64,000 nucleotides of DNA from an uncultured Flavobacteriales bacterium (GCA_905478665.1 CAJQJL010000048.1:30174-94173); one strand, 5' to 3'. Shown: positions 31,539 to 40,991, numbered from the stretch's first letter. Made by a program: numbers and translations. The notes: a model not told the origin generated them from the sequence alone.

Positions 31539-31898
31539 ATGAATCACATTGAACTCGGAACTTCAGGGGAAAACCTCGCCGTTAATCACCTTACAACAAA
31601 GGGGTACGAGATTGTGGAGCGAAATTTTAGATGGAAACATTCGGAAATTGATATTATCTGCGAAAAGGATGGGTTACTGGTTGTTGTTGAAGTGAAAACA
31701 CGAAACTCCAATGCACTTGGAAAACCCTATCAATCTGTCACAATTGCTAAGCAACGCAGGGTGATAAAAGTAGCGAATCACTACATCCAACTTTATAAGA
31801 GAGAAGAGGAAGTTCGTTTTGATATTGTTTCGATTATTTTGAATCAAAATCGAATGGAATTAGAGCACATTGAGAATGCATTCTACCCCTTAGTGTAA
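31539..31898 (+). CDS. YraN/UPF0102 family protein
   Basis: The 119-residue protein matches UPF0102: N-terminal GTSGENLAVNHLTTKGYEI, then the endonuclease-like core SEIDIICEKDGLLVVVEVKTR with the E-I-D...E-V-K residues of the restriction-endonuclease fold, and a helical C-terminus. The role is uncertain; links to DNA repair or processing have been suggested. It is 80 bp upstream of the pseudouridine synthase start. Confidence 0.9.
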   Translation: MNHIELGTSGENLAVNHLTTKGYEIVERNFRWKHSEIDIICEKDGLLVVVEVKTRNSNALGKPYQSVTIAKQRRVIKVANHYIQLYKREEEVRFDIVSIILNQNRMELEHIENAFYPLV

Positions 31899-31952
31899 AT
31901 TTAGACTGATCGCCTTGCTCAGTATTTGACTGTACAACTGGTCGAAATAACG

Positions 31953-31960
31953 TATCTTTG
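31953..31960 (+). promoter_or_regulatory. -7 box deciding the pseudouridine synthase start
   Basis: TATCTTTG is a full TAnnTTTG match. It overlaps the TTG at 31958 that would be an earlier start, so the message begins near 31967 and the ATG at 31979 is preferred. Confidence 0.5.
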
Positions 31961-31978
31961 CGTCAAATTATGCTCGAG

Positions 31979-32929
31979 ATGAACACAAGAAAATCAGGAA
32001 GTCGTGGTAACGATTCAAATAAAAAGACGTTTAAAGGGAAAAAGGGTGCTCCAGGAAAGCCAGTTGGCAACAAAGACACTAACAAAAAAACGTTTAAAGG
32101 AAGGAAAGGTGCAGAAGGGAAGCCAGTTGGCGATAAAGAGGTGAAAGCCCGCGATAAACGAAAGTACATTGATTATAAGGAAAAGGTAAAAAAGGGAGAT
32201 CCCTTGCCATCATTCAATGATGATGCTATTCGTTTGAACAAATACTTATCAAATGCAGGAGTGAGCTCGCGTAGAGAAGCGGACTTACTGATTAAAACGG
32301 GATTGGTTTCTGTTAATGGAGAAATAATCACTGAAATGGGTTACAAAATTAAACCCGGTGATGAAGTTAAATACGACGGTGGATCAATTAAGGCCGAGCG
32401 GAAACAATACGTCTTGTTAAACAAGCCAAAGGGATTCATCACAACAATGGATGACCCAATGGGAAGAAAAACGGTTATGAGTCTTGTGAAGAAGGCATGT
32501 AAAGAACGCGTTTATCCTGTGGGAAGACTTGATCGGGATACAACTGGTTTGTTATTGTTCACAAATGACGGCGATCTTGCGAAGAAATTGACGCACCCAA
32601 AGCACAAAGCAAGTAAACTCTATCATGTAGAATTGAACAAGAAGGTAAACCCGGGGGATTTGCAAAAAATGTTGAGTGGAGTCGAATTGGAAGATGGAAC
32701 AACGCGTTTTGATAAAGCAGAATACGCCTCGGAAGATGATGCGAAACAAGTAGGAGTAGAGTTGCATTCAGGAAAGAATCGAATTGTGCGTAGAACCTTT
32801 GAGGCGCTGGGTTATACAGTTGTGAAATTGGATCGCGTTATGTTCGCTGGGTTAACGAAACGTGATTTACCACGTGGAATGTATCGTTTGCTGAGCGAGA
32901 AGGAGGTTTCTTTTTTAAGAATGAAATAG
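31979..32929 (+). CDS. rRNA pseudouridine synthase, RsuA/RluB family
   Basis: From the ATG at 31979 the product is 316 residues. An N-terminal basic extension of about 65 residues contains two near-identical ~20-residue repeats (NKKTFKGKKGAPGKPVG and NKKTFKGRKGAEGKPVG). An S4 RNA-binding domain follows (IRLNKYLSNAGVSSRREADL), then the catalytic domain with the Asp in VGRLDRDTTGLLLFTNDG. RsuA/RluB/RluF enzymes modify one uridine in rRNA; the exact target is not predictable. A disordered basic N-terminus is common in Bacteroidota members. Confidence 0.9.
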   Translation: MNTRKSGSRGNDSNKKTFKGKKGAPGKPVGNKDTNKKTFKGRKGAEGKPVGDKEVKARDKRKYIDYKEKVKKGDPLPSFNDDAIRLNKYLSNAGVSSRREADLLIKTGLVSVNGEIITEMGYKIKPGDEVKYDGGSIKAERKQYVLLNKPKGFITTMDDPMGRKTVMSLVKKACKERVYPVGRLDRDTTGLLLFTNDGDLAKKLTHPKHKASKLYHVELNKKVNPGDLQKMLSGVELEDGTTRFDKAEYASEDDAKQVGVELHSGKNRIVRRTFEALGYTVVKLDRVMFAGLTKRDLPRGMYRLLSEKEVSFLRMK

Positions 32930-32932
32930 AAT

Positions 32933-33811
32933 ATGAAAAATTGTGTAATCATTTTATTATTATTTGCTACACCGCTAGTAGCGAATGCACAGAAAAAATA
33001 TAAACGAAAGAAATCGAAAGTTTCATACGCACAAGGAACGCTGTTCGGTTATTGGGGATACAACCGCAGTGGCTATACTAAGAGCAATCTTCGGTTTGTT
33101 GGTCCTGGATATGATTTCACTTTGCAAGGTGCCATTGCGAATGATAATCCCGAAAAATTTAATGCTTCCGTATACTTTAATCCCAACAAAATAACGATCC
33201 CTCAATTTAATGCCCGAATAGGATATTATTTCAAGGATCATTGGGCAATTTCATTGGGATATGATCACATGAAGTACATTCTTGCTGATAACAATCAAGT
33301 TAACCTTAGCGGAACGATTGATGCTTCAGTGGGTGCTCAATGGGAAGGAACTTATAGTGCTGAACCAATAACTACGAATAAAAAGTTATTTCATTACGAA
33401 AATTCGGATGGACTTAATTATCTACGATTTGAGCTTACACGTACCGATATGCTTTTCAATGTAGGAGGCAATGAGTGGTTTGCGGTTTCCTCAAACTTGG
33501 GTGTTGGGACAGGAGGTTTACTTTCATTTAATGATTTTAAATTTGCTGGTGAAGAAGACATTCGTACAGTTTCATTGTCAGGGTATGCGCTATCAGCGCA
33601 TGTAGGCGTCCGATTGGAATTTTTCAGACACTTCTTCATTCAACCTACATTTAGTGGAGGGATGAATCATCAAGTAAAAGTTCGAACGCGACTCAATGAT
33701 CCGAGTTCATACGCACGTCACGCCTACGGTTACATCATGTTTGATACGGCAATTGGGTTCTTGCTATATGTGCGCCCTACCAATGCATGTGACAGTTGCC
33801 CAGTCTGGTAG
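32933..33811 (+). CDS. Outer-membrane beta-barrel-like hypothetical protein
   Basis: The 292-residue product has a signal peptide (CVIILLLFATPLVANAQ), a short basic stretch (KKYKRKKSK), then many amphipathic beta strands rich in Tyr, Phe and Gly (LFGYWGYNRSGYTKSN, ISLGYDHMKYIL). Tandem barrel strands continue near the C-terminus (FFIQPTFSGGMNHQVKV, AIGFLLYVRP). No named family. It starts 3 bp after the pseudouridine synthase stop, so it is likely in one transcript. Confidence 0.7.
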   Translation: MKNCVIILLLFATPLVANAQKKYKRKKSKVSYAQGTLFGYWGYNRSGYTKSNLRFVGPGYDFTLQGAIANDNPEKFNASVYFNPNKITIPQFNARIGYYFKDHWAISLGYDHMKYILADNNQVNLSGTIDASVGAQWEGTYSAEPITTNKKLFHYENSDGLNYLRFELTRTDMLFNVGGNEWFAVSSNLGVGTGGLLSFNDFKFAGEEDIRTVSLSGYALSAHVGVRLEFFRHFFIQPTFSGGMNHQVKVRTRLNDPSSYARHAYGYIMFDTAIGFLLYVRPTNACDSCPVW

Positions 33812-33848
33812 AAGGTTCCTACGCAGAGCGTAGTCGAAGTGTACCTTC
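33811..33848. repeat. Dispersed palindromic repeat between convergent genes
   Basis: GAAGGT (33811-33816) and ACCTTC (33843-33848) enclose the palindrome TACGC-AGA-GCGTA (33820-33832) and a GTCGAAGTG tail. It is related to the repeat at 22279-22320. Lying between convergent genes it may also act as a weak terminator, though it lacks a T-run. Confidence 0.5.
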
Positions 33849-33862
33849 CGCCGTCTAATTAT

Positions 33863-36319
33863 CTATTTATTTTTCCCTCCCAATCTCAAGTCGATTTTGT
33901 AGTAGAAAATAGGTAAGAAGCCGAGTTGTTGCTTTTCGGCAATTGGCTCCACACTTGGGTCTGCTAAATTAGGTGCGTATGCCAAACTTAATAGGTTTCG
34001 CTGGTTTGTAATGTTCACGAGATCAAGTCCTATTTCATGTGTCGCTCTTTTTGCATTCATCTTCCAGCTAATCTTCAAATCGGCTCTGAAATAATCCTGA
34101 AATTGTAACTCATTGAATCCTTCATCTTCGTAGATGATCTCTTGCAAGTAATTGGTTTGCGCGATATCTACATTACCATAGCGCTTTCCACCAGCAACAG
34201 TAACTTTAACACCAAGAGAAATAGAATGTTTCTCACCAATTTTAAACTCCTTTCCTCCTAGCAAGTTAGCAATGTATGTTCCGTTGTATGACGTATTACG
34301 CAGCACGCCGTCACTTCCATAGTACTTGGAATCATAGACAGTTCCTGAGAATAAGAAGAAAAATGATTTATCAAAGAATTTCTGAAGCGTAACCTCCACT
34401 CCGTAATTGTAACCTGTCCCTGTATTTTCCAATGGCTCTGGGAAGAAACGGGCGAACCCACTTCCCATATTATTGAGCGAGAACGCAGAAGAATCTATCG
34501 TAACAGGAATGTTGTACAGGTATTGATAATAACCTTCTAGTTTAAGATTTAGACTTTTCTTAAATGCCTTTTCGTACCCAATCGCAGAGTGAATACTTCT
34601 CGAAAAATCCATGTTCTTGTTGTGATATACTTTCTCACCTGTTATTGGGTCATTCTGATGATAGAGATAGGTATACATCGGTTGTGCCATACTGTGCATT
34701 CCCGCACCTAAACTAAGCGACTGACCGTTCTTCATGTTTAACTTCCAACCAATTCGAGGTTCAGCAATGCTGATACTGTTACTCAACGTAAAGTATTGAT
34801 TATTGATTCCAGCTGTGAAGGACATATTCTCAGTAATTCTCCATTTCCATTGAATGAAAGCACGAATCATTGCAGCATTTCCTTTATAGTCCCAGCGATT
34901 GATGAAATTCGTGAGTGAAGCTGCGGAATCAAGAGAGTGACCTGGTGCTAATACAGAGTCAACCATATTGTACATGTACATGTCGGCATTCAAACCAAAC
35001 TTGATAAGGTGTTTCTTGTTTACTTTGTGATTAGCACTTATGAAAGCAGAAGCTTTGGAAGTGGCAAATTTGTACCCCATCATTGGATAAACTGGAAGCG
35101 AATCATTGAGTAGAATTGTTTTTCCATCTGCGTCAATCGAGCGATTTACATAATCGTGATGCGATGTTTGTTGTTCGTATGAGTAGGCAATTGTTGAGGT
35201 AATGAATGTTTTTTCATTTATCGGTTTCTTTAACGAAAGTCCTGCTACTCCCATTGCTGTACCAAAGTATTGGTCACGATCTCCTTCTCCATAAAATTCT
35301 TCGCTATACTCGGTTTGGTCTGAAATTTTAATAGCAATATCACTGGCTCCTCCAATTGCAAAGAGAGACAAAGCACCTCCATTCTTAAGCTTCCAATTGA
35401 ATTTAAATGCACCATCACCATAAACAGGAATTGCATCCGTACCGATTTTAATTCCCATCACTTGAAACAAGCTCAATGTGGAATACCTTCCCATCACTAG
35501 GTAGCTGGAGTTTTTCTTTTTAGACAGCGGTCCTTCAGCCATTAATTCAGTTCCTAGAAAGCCAAATTGTCCAGTTAGCTCGTGACGATCGTCATTTCCA
35601 TTCCGGAGTTTCAAATCAAACACACCAGACGTTGCATTTCCATATTCCGCAGGGAAAGCACTCATGAAAAAATCTGAATTGGCTAAAATCTTATTGTTCA
35701 GAATAGAGACAGGACCTCCAGTACTTCCTGAGATTGCGAAGTGGGAAGGGTTTGGGATGTCAATACCTTCAACGCGCCAAACAACACCCAAAGGAGAATT
35801 TCCACGGATGACAATATCGTTTCTCGAATCATCTGCTCCACCGACTCCTGCATAATTTGAAGCCATTCTGGCAGGATCAGAACGTGATCCAGGATATCGA
35901 TCGGTCTCAGCTACGCTAAATTGTTGTGCCGAGATCAATGCAAGCTCATTGATTACTTGTCCTTTCTTTCTTGCGGTAACGGTGACCTCTTCTTGCTCAA
36001 GAAAACTCTCTTGAAGTGGAAGATTCACAATTGACTGCTTTCCCGAGTTGACTTCTACAGTAATTGTTTTTGTGTCGTACGTCATGTACTTTGCAATGAG
36101 TTCGTGCTTTCCCACTGGAACACTTTCAATTGCGAATAAACCATCGAGGTCAGTTATGGCTCTGTATTTAGCCAGTGAGTCAGCTGTAAAAATCTCTATA
36201 CGAACACCAGAAAGCGGAAATTGAGTCTCTGAATCGAAGACTTTTCCACGCACGGTTTGCACGGGCTGCGCAAAGGCTGAGCCTAGTCCCAAGAAGAAGA
36301 TTATGAATAGCGTTTTCAT
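33863..36319 (-). CDS. TonB-dependent receptor with carboxypeptidase-like regulatory domain
   Basis: From the Met at 36319 (signal peptide MKTLFIIFFLGLGSAFAQ) the protein is 818 residues. A carboxypeptidase-regulatory-like domain (VRGKVFDSETQFPLSGVRIEI) comes first, then a plug domain (DIVIRGNSPLGVVWRVEGIDIPNP), and an outer-membrane barrel with an aromatic end (YKIDLRLGGKNK). Such receptors import large ligands using TonB energy. The substrate is unknown, and there is no SusD-like partner here. An upstream Met at 36352 would place the signal peptide internally and is rejected. Confidence 0.9.
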   Translation of the reverse strand: MKTLFIIFFLGLGSAFAQPVQTVRGKVFDSETQFPLSGVRIEIFTADSLAKYRAITDLDGLFAIESVPVGKHELIAKYMTYDTKTITVEVNSGKQSIVNLPLQESFLEQEEVTVTARKKGQVINELALISAQQFSVAETDRYPGSRSDPARMASNYAGVGGADDSRNDIVIRGNSPLGVVWRVEGIDIPNPSHFAISGSTGGPVSILNNKILANSDFFMSAFPAEYGNATSGVFDLKLRNGNDDRHELTGQFGFLGTELMAEGPLSKKKNSSYLVMGRYSTLSLFQVMGIKIGTDAIPVYGDGAFKFNWKLKNGGALSLFAIGGASDIAIKISDQTEYSEEFYGEGDRDQYFGTAMGVAGLSLKKPINEKTFITSTIAYSYEQQTSHHDYVNRSIDADGKTILLNDSLPVYPMMGYKFATSKASAFISANHKVNKKHLIKFGLNADMYMYNMVDSVLAPGHSLDSAASLTNFINRWDYKGNAAMIRAFIQWKWRITENMSFTAGINNQYFTLSNSISIAEPRIGWKLNMKNGQSLSLGAGMHSMAQPMYTYLYHQNDPITGEKVYHNKNMDFSRSIHSAIGYEKAFKKSLNLKLEGYYQYLYNIPVTIDSSAFSLNNMGSGFARFFPEPLENTGTGYNYGVEVTLQKFFDKSFFFLFSGTVYDSKYYGSDGVLRNTSYNGTYIANLLGGKEFKIGEKHSISLGVKVTVAGGKRYGNVDIAQTNYLQEIIYEDEGFNELQFQDYFRADLKISWKMNAKRATHEIGLDLVNITNQRNLLSLAYAPNLADPSVEPIAEKQQLGFLPIFYYKIDLRLGGKNK

Positions 36320-36437
36320 TGTTTTTGAGTTTTTGTTTAGCACAACAAACATAGTGGAAAAGAAATTATCTCATCCATCGTTTTGCGCAAGTACAGTCGG
36401 CATAGTTGCGATTATCACAAGTTGGTTAAGTTTGTAA

Positions 36438-38180
36438 TTAGTTTTGAGCGCTATGTTTTTCTTGATATTCTTCAGCCGTCCACTCTTTGAGATATACCCG
36501 AGTGAAGTTGAAGTAGTTGATAGCATTAAAATGGAAATCACGTACATAGGATTGGGTGATTTCAATATCTCCCGTGTACCATAAAGGAATGATCGGAGGA
36601 TCCTTTAATAATTCGATTTCTGCTTTCGAAAAAAGCTTCATTTGATCTGAAAGCTTTGCTGCATTCGTTGCCTGCGTATAGAATTCATCGAAGAGGTGAT
36701 TCTTATACCGCGATTTATTTATTGGTGAAGGGTCGCTACTGTTGTCTGGAACAAATTTTCCGTAGAAGTTCATCAAGAAGGTTTCAGGGCTTGGATAGTC
36801 GCCTGACCAACCAGTTCTAAAAATATCCCCCTGCCCATTTGTTCCATCATCGTTCAATTGTTCGAAGCTTGAACCATCTATATTCACATTGATTCCGAGT
36901 ACTTTAAAGATTTGTTTCGCGAATTCGTCAGCCACGGCAGAATGTGTGTCATCAATGTTGTAGCGTAAAGAAACGGAACCAAAACCTTCGCCGTTTGGGT
37001 ATCCAGCTTGCGCCATTAACTTTCTAGCCTTCTCTGGATCATATGCATATCCAACTTCTTTAACACCTGAGAAATCATAACCGCGCAATGCCTTGGAAAT
37101 AGGTGGGGTTACTCCGTAGTCTCCAACATCGTAATATTGATTGCGTAAGATTTCTCGTCCAATAGTTTCTTTGTCCACGGCAAAATTAAACGCTTGACGA
37201 ACCAATGGGTCTTTGAAACGCTCATCATTCATATTGAAGAAATAGAAATGTGATTCCAAAAGAGGATTATTCGCCAAAACTAATTTTGGAGGTTTGGAGT
37301 TAAAGTCTTGAATTCGCCCTTCAAGCATTCGTGTAATTCGACTTGTAGGAAGACCGATTATCAAATCAAGCTTCCCTGATTCGAACATATCGAGTTGCTC
37401 TAGCTTACGGCTTTGGAATACAAATACAAGGCTATCTAGATAGGGGAGTGCATTTCCTTCCTCGTCTTGAATGTAATAATCCTTATTCTTGGTAAGTATA
37501 AGTGATGCTTCGTCACCATCTTTGTAGGTGTCATAAATAAATGGACCAGTACCAATTACGTCTGTTTCTGCACCACTCTCCATCACTTTTTTCGATCCAA
37601 TGTACGCACTAACCGTTGCCATCTTATTCAAAAAGTTGTGGTCTTCATGTGCCAATTCCATTTTGATTTGATTGCCATCAACGGTAACTCCACTTATTTT
37701 TTTTGCTTTACCTTCTAGAAATTCGTCGGCTCCTTTTAACAAAGATTTGAAAACCATGGAATACGCATATGGCTCTTGACCGTCGGCATCCAAAGTACAC
37801 GCCATTTCGAAAGACTTAACAACATCATCAGGAGTCAGTAAACGATCCTCTTTAGAGACGAATGCCTCGTGCTCATGAAAATAAACGTCTTCGCGGAGCG
37901 TGAAGGTATATGTTTTACCATCATCGCTTTTAGACCATTCTTTGGCCAATTTAGGTACAACCTTTACGGTTGCTGGATCAAATCCTACTAACCCTTCTCC
38001 TATTTGATTGAGAACAGTAGCCGAATAATAATCACGAATATCTCTGGGAATGTATGTGCTTGGTTCATTCTCCAATGCCATGGTAAGCGAACCACCGCTA
38101 TACTCAAACTGTTTTCTTTCATCATCAGAGCATGAGCTAAGAACTATGAGGAGAATAAGAGACAGGCATAAGAATTTCAT
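36438..38180 (-). CDS. Oligopeptide ABC transporter substrate-binding lipoprotein
   Basis: The 580-residue protein is a lipoprotein (LILLIVLSSCSDDE lipobox at residues 8-21) of the SBP_bac_5 (OppA/DppA) family. Family blocks include FDPATVKVVPKLAKEWSKS, TFTLREDVYFHEHE, RLLTPDDVVKSFEMA, LVRQAFNFAVDKETIGRE and ARKLMAQAGYPNGEGF. It binds peptides or similar solutes for an ABC permease. No permease gene is adjacent, so partners lie elsewhere. It is followed on the same strand by the TonB receptor after 118 bp, possibly a functional link. Confidence 0.9.
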   Translation of the reverse strand: MKFLCLSLILLIVLSSCSDDERKQFEYSGGSLTMALENEPSTYIPRDIRDYYSATVLNQIGEGLVGFDPATVKVVPKLAKEWSKSDDGKTYTFTLREDVYFHEHEAFVSKEDRLLTPDDVVKSFEMACTLDADGQEPYAYSMVFKSLLKGADEFLEGKAKKISGVTVDGNQIKMELAHEDHNFLNKMATVSAYIGSKKVMESGAETDVIGTGPFIYDTYKDGDEASLILTKNKDYYIQDEEGNALPYLDSLVFVFQSRKLEQLDMFESGKLDLIIGLPTSRITRMLEGRIQDFNSKPPKLVLANNPLLESHFYFFNMNDERFKDPLVRQAFNFAVDKETIGREILRNQYYDVGDYGVTPPISKALRGYDFSGVKEVGYAYDPEKARKLMAQAGYPNGEGFGSVSLRYNIDDTHSAVADEFAKQIFKVLGINVNIDGSSFEQLNDDGTNGQGDIFRTGWSGDYPSPETFLMNFYGKFVPDNSSDPSPINKSRYKNHLFDEFYTQATNAAKLSDQMKLFSKAEIELLKDPPIIPLWYTGDIEITQSYVRDFHFNAINYFNFTRVYLKEWTAEEYQEKHSAQN

Positions 38181-38363
38181 TAATAGGGTCTTTTGACAGT
38201 ATACAAGGATAAGAAAAATCTGGAAATTATGGCGAGTTATGTCAATTATATTTCGACGAACAAATTATCAGTTTCAGTAACAACAAGGTGTTCAAAAAAA
38301 GAGCATTATGAAATAAAGAAGTAAATAATCGTTAGAATTCCCCAAAATAAATTAAAAACGTAT

Positions 38364-38371
38364 TATATTTG
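38364..38371 (+). promoter_or_regulatory. -7 box of the 265-residue secreted-protein gene
   Basis: TATATTTG is a full TAnnTTTG match 75 nt before the ATG at 38447. The rest of 38181-38363 is AT-rich and shows nothing else. Confidence 0.5.
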
Positions 38372-38446
38372 TGGGTTAATAAAAAGAACTGGTTTAAACT
38401 TATAGTGTTGTCCGTTCTGTAACGCGCACTATTACACTGACGCCAA

Positions 38447-39244
38447 ATGAAAAATTTAGTTTTAATTACATTGATGGTTCTATTGAATGTTGCTGCGTTT
38501 GCCGCACTTTCAGTCGAAGGAACTTATCAAGGAAAAAACCTTTACGTTCAGAATCCTATGGATGATGAGGGGTTTGGATACTGTGCAACGAAAGTGACGG
38601 TGAATGGCGACATTATGCCTGGGGGTACTAGTATGGGTGCATTTGAAATCGACTTTTCACATTTCAACATTGAAATTGGAGAGCCTGTTTTTATTGTTAT
38701 TGAGCACAATGACGGTTGCAAACCTAAAATATTGAATCCTGAGGTTCTACTTCCTCGTTCTACGTACATCGTAACTGAAATGAATATTTCAAACGGTGGA
38801 CAGTTGAAGTGGGTTACAAAATCAGAGCAAGGTAAATTGCCATTCTTTATTGAGCAGTACCGTTGGAACAAGTGGGTTGCAATTGGAGAAGTTCAAGGAA
38901 AAGGAAACGGTCAAGAGAATTCATACGAGTTTAATGTAACACCGCACTCTGGAGAGAATACGGTTCGAATTGTTCAAGTTGATCATTCAGGAACCAAACG
39001 TCCATCAGAAGAAGTTAAGTTTATGTCTGCATCTCCTAAAGTGACAAAGACACCGGCGAAGGTAAAGAACGAGATCAAGTTTATTGCGAATGGTTCAGCA
39101 GCAGAGACACGTTACGAAATTTATGATGCATACGGAAACATCGTAAAGAAAGGAGTTGGCTCATCTGTGAATTGTTCAAATTTATTGAGAGGAGTTTATT
39201 ACATTAACTTCGACAACGTAAACGAGAAGTTCATTAAGAACTAA
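38447..39244 (+). CDS. Secreted hypothetical protein
   Basis: The 265-residue product has a signal peptide (NLVLITLMVLLNVAAFAAL) and reads as two beta-sandwich-like parts. Residues about 195-265 (KNEIKFIANGSAAETRYEIYD, NLLRGVYYINFDNVNEKF) resemble a short type IX sorting domain, though less clearly than in other proteins here. No family is recognised. It has its own promoter and a strong terminator, so it is monocistronic. Confidence 0.7.
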   Translation: MKNLVLITLMVLLNVAAFAALSVEGTYQGKNLYVQNPMDDEGFGYCATKVTVNGDIMPGGTSMGAFEIDFSHFNIEIGEPVFIVIEHNDGCKPKILNPEVLLPRSTYIVTEMNISNGGQLKWVTKSEQGKLPFFIEQYRWNKWVAIGEVQGKGNGQENSYEFNVTPHSGENTVRIVQVDHSGTKRPSEEVKFMSASPKVTKTPAKVKNEIKFIANGSAAETRYEIYDAYGNIVKKGVGSSVNCSNLLRGVYYINFDNVNEKFIKN

Positions 39245-39261
39245 ATGATATTAATTTATGT

Positions 39262-39293
39262 AACCCTGTTTACTTTGTAAGCAGGGTTTTTTT
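39262..39293 (+). terminator. Intrinsic terminator
   Basis: AACCCTG (39262-39268) pairs with CAGGGTT (39282-39288), extended inside by TTAC/GTAA around TTT, and is followed by a run of Ts. It ends the 265-residue gene and lies directly before the epimerase start. Confidence 0.85.
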
Positions 39294-39298
39294 ATGCT

Positions 39299-39706
39299 AT
39301 GGTAAAACGTATTGAACATTTGGGAATAGCGGTGGATAACATCGAGACCTCTCTTAAGGTGTATGAAAGCTTATTGGGTACAAGTTGTTACAAAGAGGAG
39401 ATGGTGGAGTCTGAAGGCGTAAGAACAGCTTTCTTGCGAGTTGGAGAATCCAAAATAGAATTGTTAGAAGCGACCAATGAGGATTCAGCGATCGCAAAAT
39501 TCTTAACAAAGAACAAAGGTGGGTTCCATCATGTTGCATTTGAAGTTGATGATCTAGAGGCTGAACTGCAGCGATTGAGCGGAGAAGGCTTCGTTTTAAT
39601 TCACGAAACGCCCAAAGATGGAGCTGATAATAAACGAATAGCATTTTTACATCCTAAATCGACCAAAGGGATGCTTGTTGAATTGTGTCAGGAGAAAATT
39701 TCCTGA
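39299..39706 (+). CDS. mce: Methylmalonyl-CoA epimerase
   Basis: This 135-residue VOC-fold enzyme interconverts R- and S-methylmalonyl-CoA between propionyl-CoA carboxylase and the mutase. The metal ligands fit: His in RIEHLGIAVDNI near residue 6, His in GGFHHVAFEVDD near 77-78 and Glu in GMLVELCQ near 129. The two beta-alpha-beta-beta-beta units are visible. Its 3' end overlaps the convergent HAD gene by 19 bp. It starts 6 bp after the preceding terminator, so its promoter must overlap that region or be read-through. Confidence 0.88.
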   Translation: MVKRIEHLGIAVDNIETSLKVYESLLGTSCYKEEMVESEGVRTAFLRVGESKIELLEATNEDSAIAKFLTKNKGGFHHVAFEVDDLEAELQRLSGEGFVLIHETPKDGADNKRIAFLHPKSTKGMLVELCQEKIS

Positions 39707-40308
39707 AGCGAGGTTTCAGAAGTCAAGTGAACTGTTTTTAATCCAATTTTTTGCGCTCCTTCTATATGTTGGATTGAATCATCAATGAAAAGCGTTTCGC
39801 TCGGCACTAACGATTGTTCACGACATACAAATTCAAAAATTTCGGGATTGGGTTTACGCATGCCCATATCATTTGAAAGGTATACATGACCAAAAAGATC
39901 TTGGGGGCGCTGGTTGGATACTTTATCCCATTCGCGATAGGCTGCTTCAATGTGAATCGCATTCGTGTTACTCAATAGAAAGATTTGATATCCTTCACTT
40001 TTCAAACGTTTGACTAGTTCAATGGAAGATTTCGGGACGTCCAAAATCATAGCGTTCCAAGCATCAACAACCTTATTTGGAGAAGTTCCTGCGGGAAGAT
40101 AGTCGAGGAGCCCATTGATAAAGCGTTGTTGCGAAATGGCACCGACTTCAATTTCATCAAAGAGATTCGACTGTGCAGCTTTGGAATACATCTCTTCGAA
40201 GTCATCAATTCCAAGCTCTTTAAAAGCGCGAATCGTTGCGTCATAATCGATATTGATGAGCACGCCTCCAAAGTCGAAAATGATGGCTTTAATTGTTGGA
40301 TCAATCAT
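39688..40308 (-). CDS. HAD-family phosphatase
   Basis: From the ATG at 40308 the product is 206 residues. The HAD motifs are: I, IIFDFGGVLIN with the nucleophilic Asp; II, FLLSNTNA; III, MRKPNPEIF; IV, LFIDDS. The DFGGV form of motif I marks the YihX-like subfamily, mostly sugar phosphatases. An upstream ATG at 40353 would encode the neighbouring terminator hairpin and is rejected. Likely in read-through with the YceI gene upstream. Confidence 0.9.
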   Translation of the reverse strand: MIDPTIKAIIFDFGGVLINIDYDATIRAFKELGIDDFEEMYSKAAQSNLFDEIEVGAISQQRFINGLLDYLPAGTSPNKVVDAWNAMILDVPKSSIELVKRLKSEGYQIFLLSNTNAIHIEAAYREWDKVSNQRPQDLFGHVYLSNDMGMRKPNPEIFEFVCREQSLVPSETLFIDDSIQHIEGAQKIGLKTVHLTSETSLQEIFS

Positions 40309-40321
40309 AGCGCAAAGAAAC

Positions 40322-40350
40322 AAAAAAAGGGAGCCTAAAAGCTCCCTTTT
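40322..40350 (-). terminator. Intrinsic terminator of the YceI-like gene
   Basis: AAAAGGGAGC (40325-40334) and GCTCCCTTTT (40341-40350) form a 10-bp stem with a CTAAAA loop. On the minus strand a T-run follows (40322-40328). The position shows that the HAD gene starts after it, at 40308. Confidence 0.85.
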
Positions 40351-40367
40351 CATGTCGTTTCAAAAAA

Positions 40368-40991
40368 TTATTTCTTGAGAACTATATCAAGACTAAATTC
40401 AATCACTGGGTTGATTTGTGAATCATCTTCAGGATTAGGCTGTAAACCAGGAATTTCTAAACTTGTAAAGTCCAGAGTGAAGTCTCCTTTAATCGTAGCA
40501 CCATTTTCATCACTTGATAATTCAACTTCAGCATCTTGAGTCAGTTCTTTACCAAGCATATTCAATGTTAAGTTTAACTTACCACCTTCATAGCTATTCA
40601 ATGTTACACCGACAGTTGGGTATTGAGGAACGTTAAAAAATAGATCTGCAGGATGATCTTCATCTGGAGCAGTTCCTTGCAAATGTGCTGCAAGATAACC
40701 AGCCTTAGGTTCTTCAAGGTCCGTACTCTTTATTGTGGACATGTCGATTGTAAATGAACCTGAAGTCAACGATTCGCCTTCCATTGATATTGAACCTTCT
40801 GTTACATTCACTGTTCCTTTGTGTCCATATTCAGGCCCCATGTTTGCAGCCCATCCAAGTGAGGAAGCATCAGCGTCCAATGAATAAGTTACTGCTTCTA
40901 CTGCAACTTCTTCGGTTGCATCTTCTGTACTTGAGCATGATGCAGCTACAAGTGCTATCGATGCGATCATTAATGTTGATATTCTTTTCAT
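40368..40991 (-). CDS. YceI-like lipoprotein
   Basis: From the Met at 40991 the product is 207 residues with a lipobox (SIALVAASCSST). The YceI-like beta-barrel lipocalin domain spans about 35-205: SSLGWAANMGPEYGHKGTVNV, GSFTIDMSTIKSTDLE and VTLNSYEGGKLNLTLNMLGKE. YceI proteins bind isoprenoid-type lipids in the periplasm. The longer start at 41075 would translate the promoter and place the signal peptide internally. The gene has its own promoter and terminator. Confidence 0.9.
   Translation of the reverse strand: MKRISTLMIASIALVAASCSSTEDATEEVAVEAVTYSLDADASSLGWAANMGPEYGHKGTVNVTEGSISMEGESLTSGSFTIDMSTIKSTDLEEPKAGYLAAHLQGTAPDEDHPADLFFNVPQYPTVGVTLNSYEGGKLNLTLNMLGKELTQDAEVELSSDENGATIKGDFTLDFTSLEIPGLQPNPEDDSQINPVIEFSLDIVLKK

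Noticed and set aside
40309..40353. N-terminal extension of the HAD phosphatase
   Set aside because: The extension is the translated terminator hairpin of the upstream gene.
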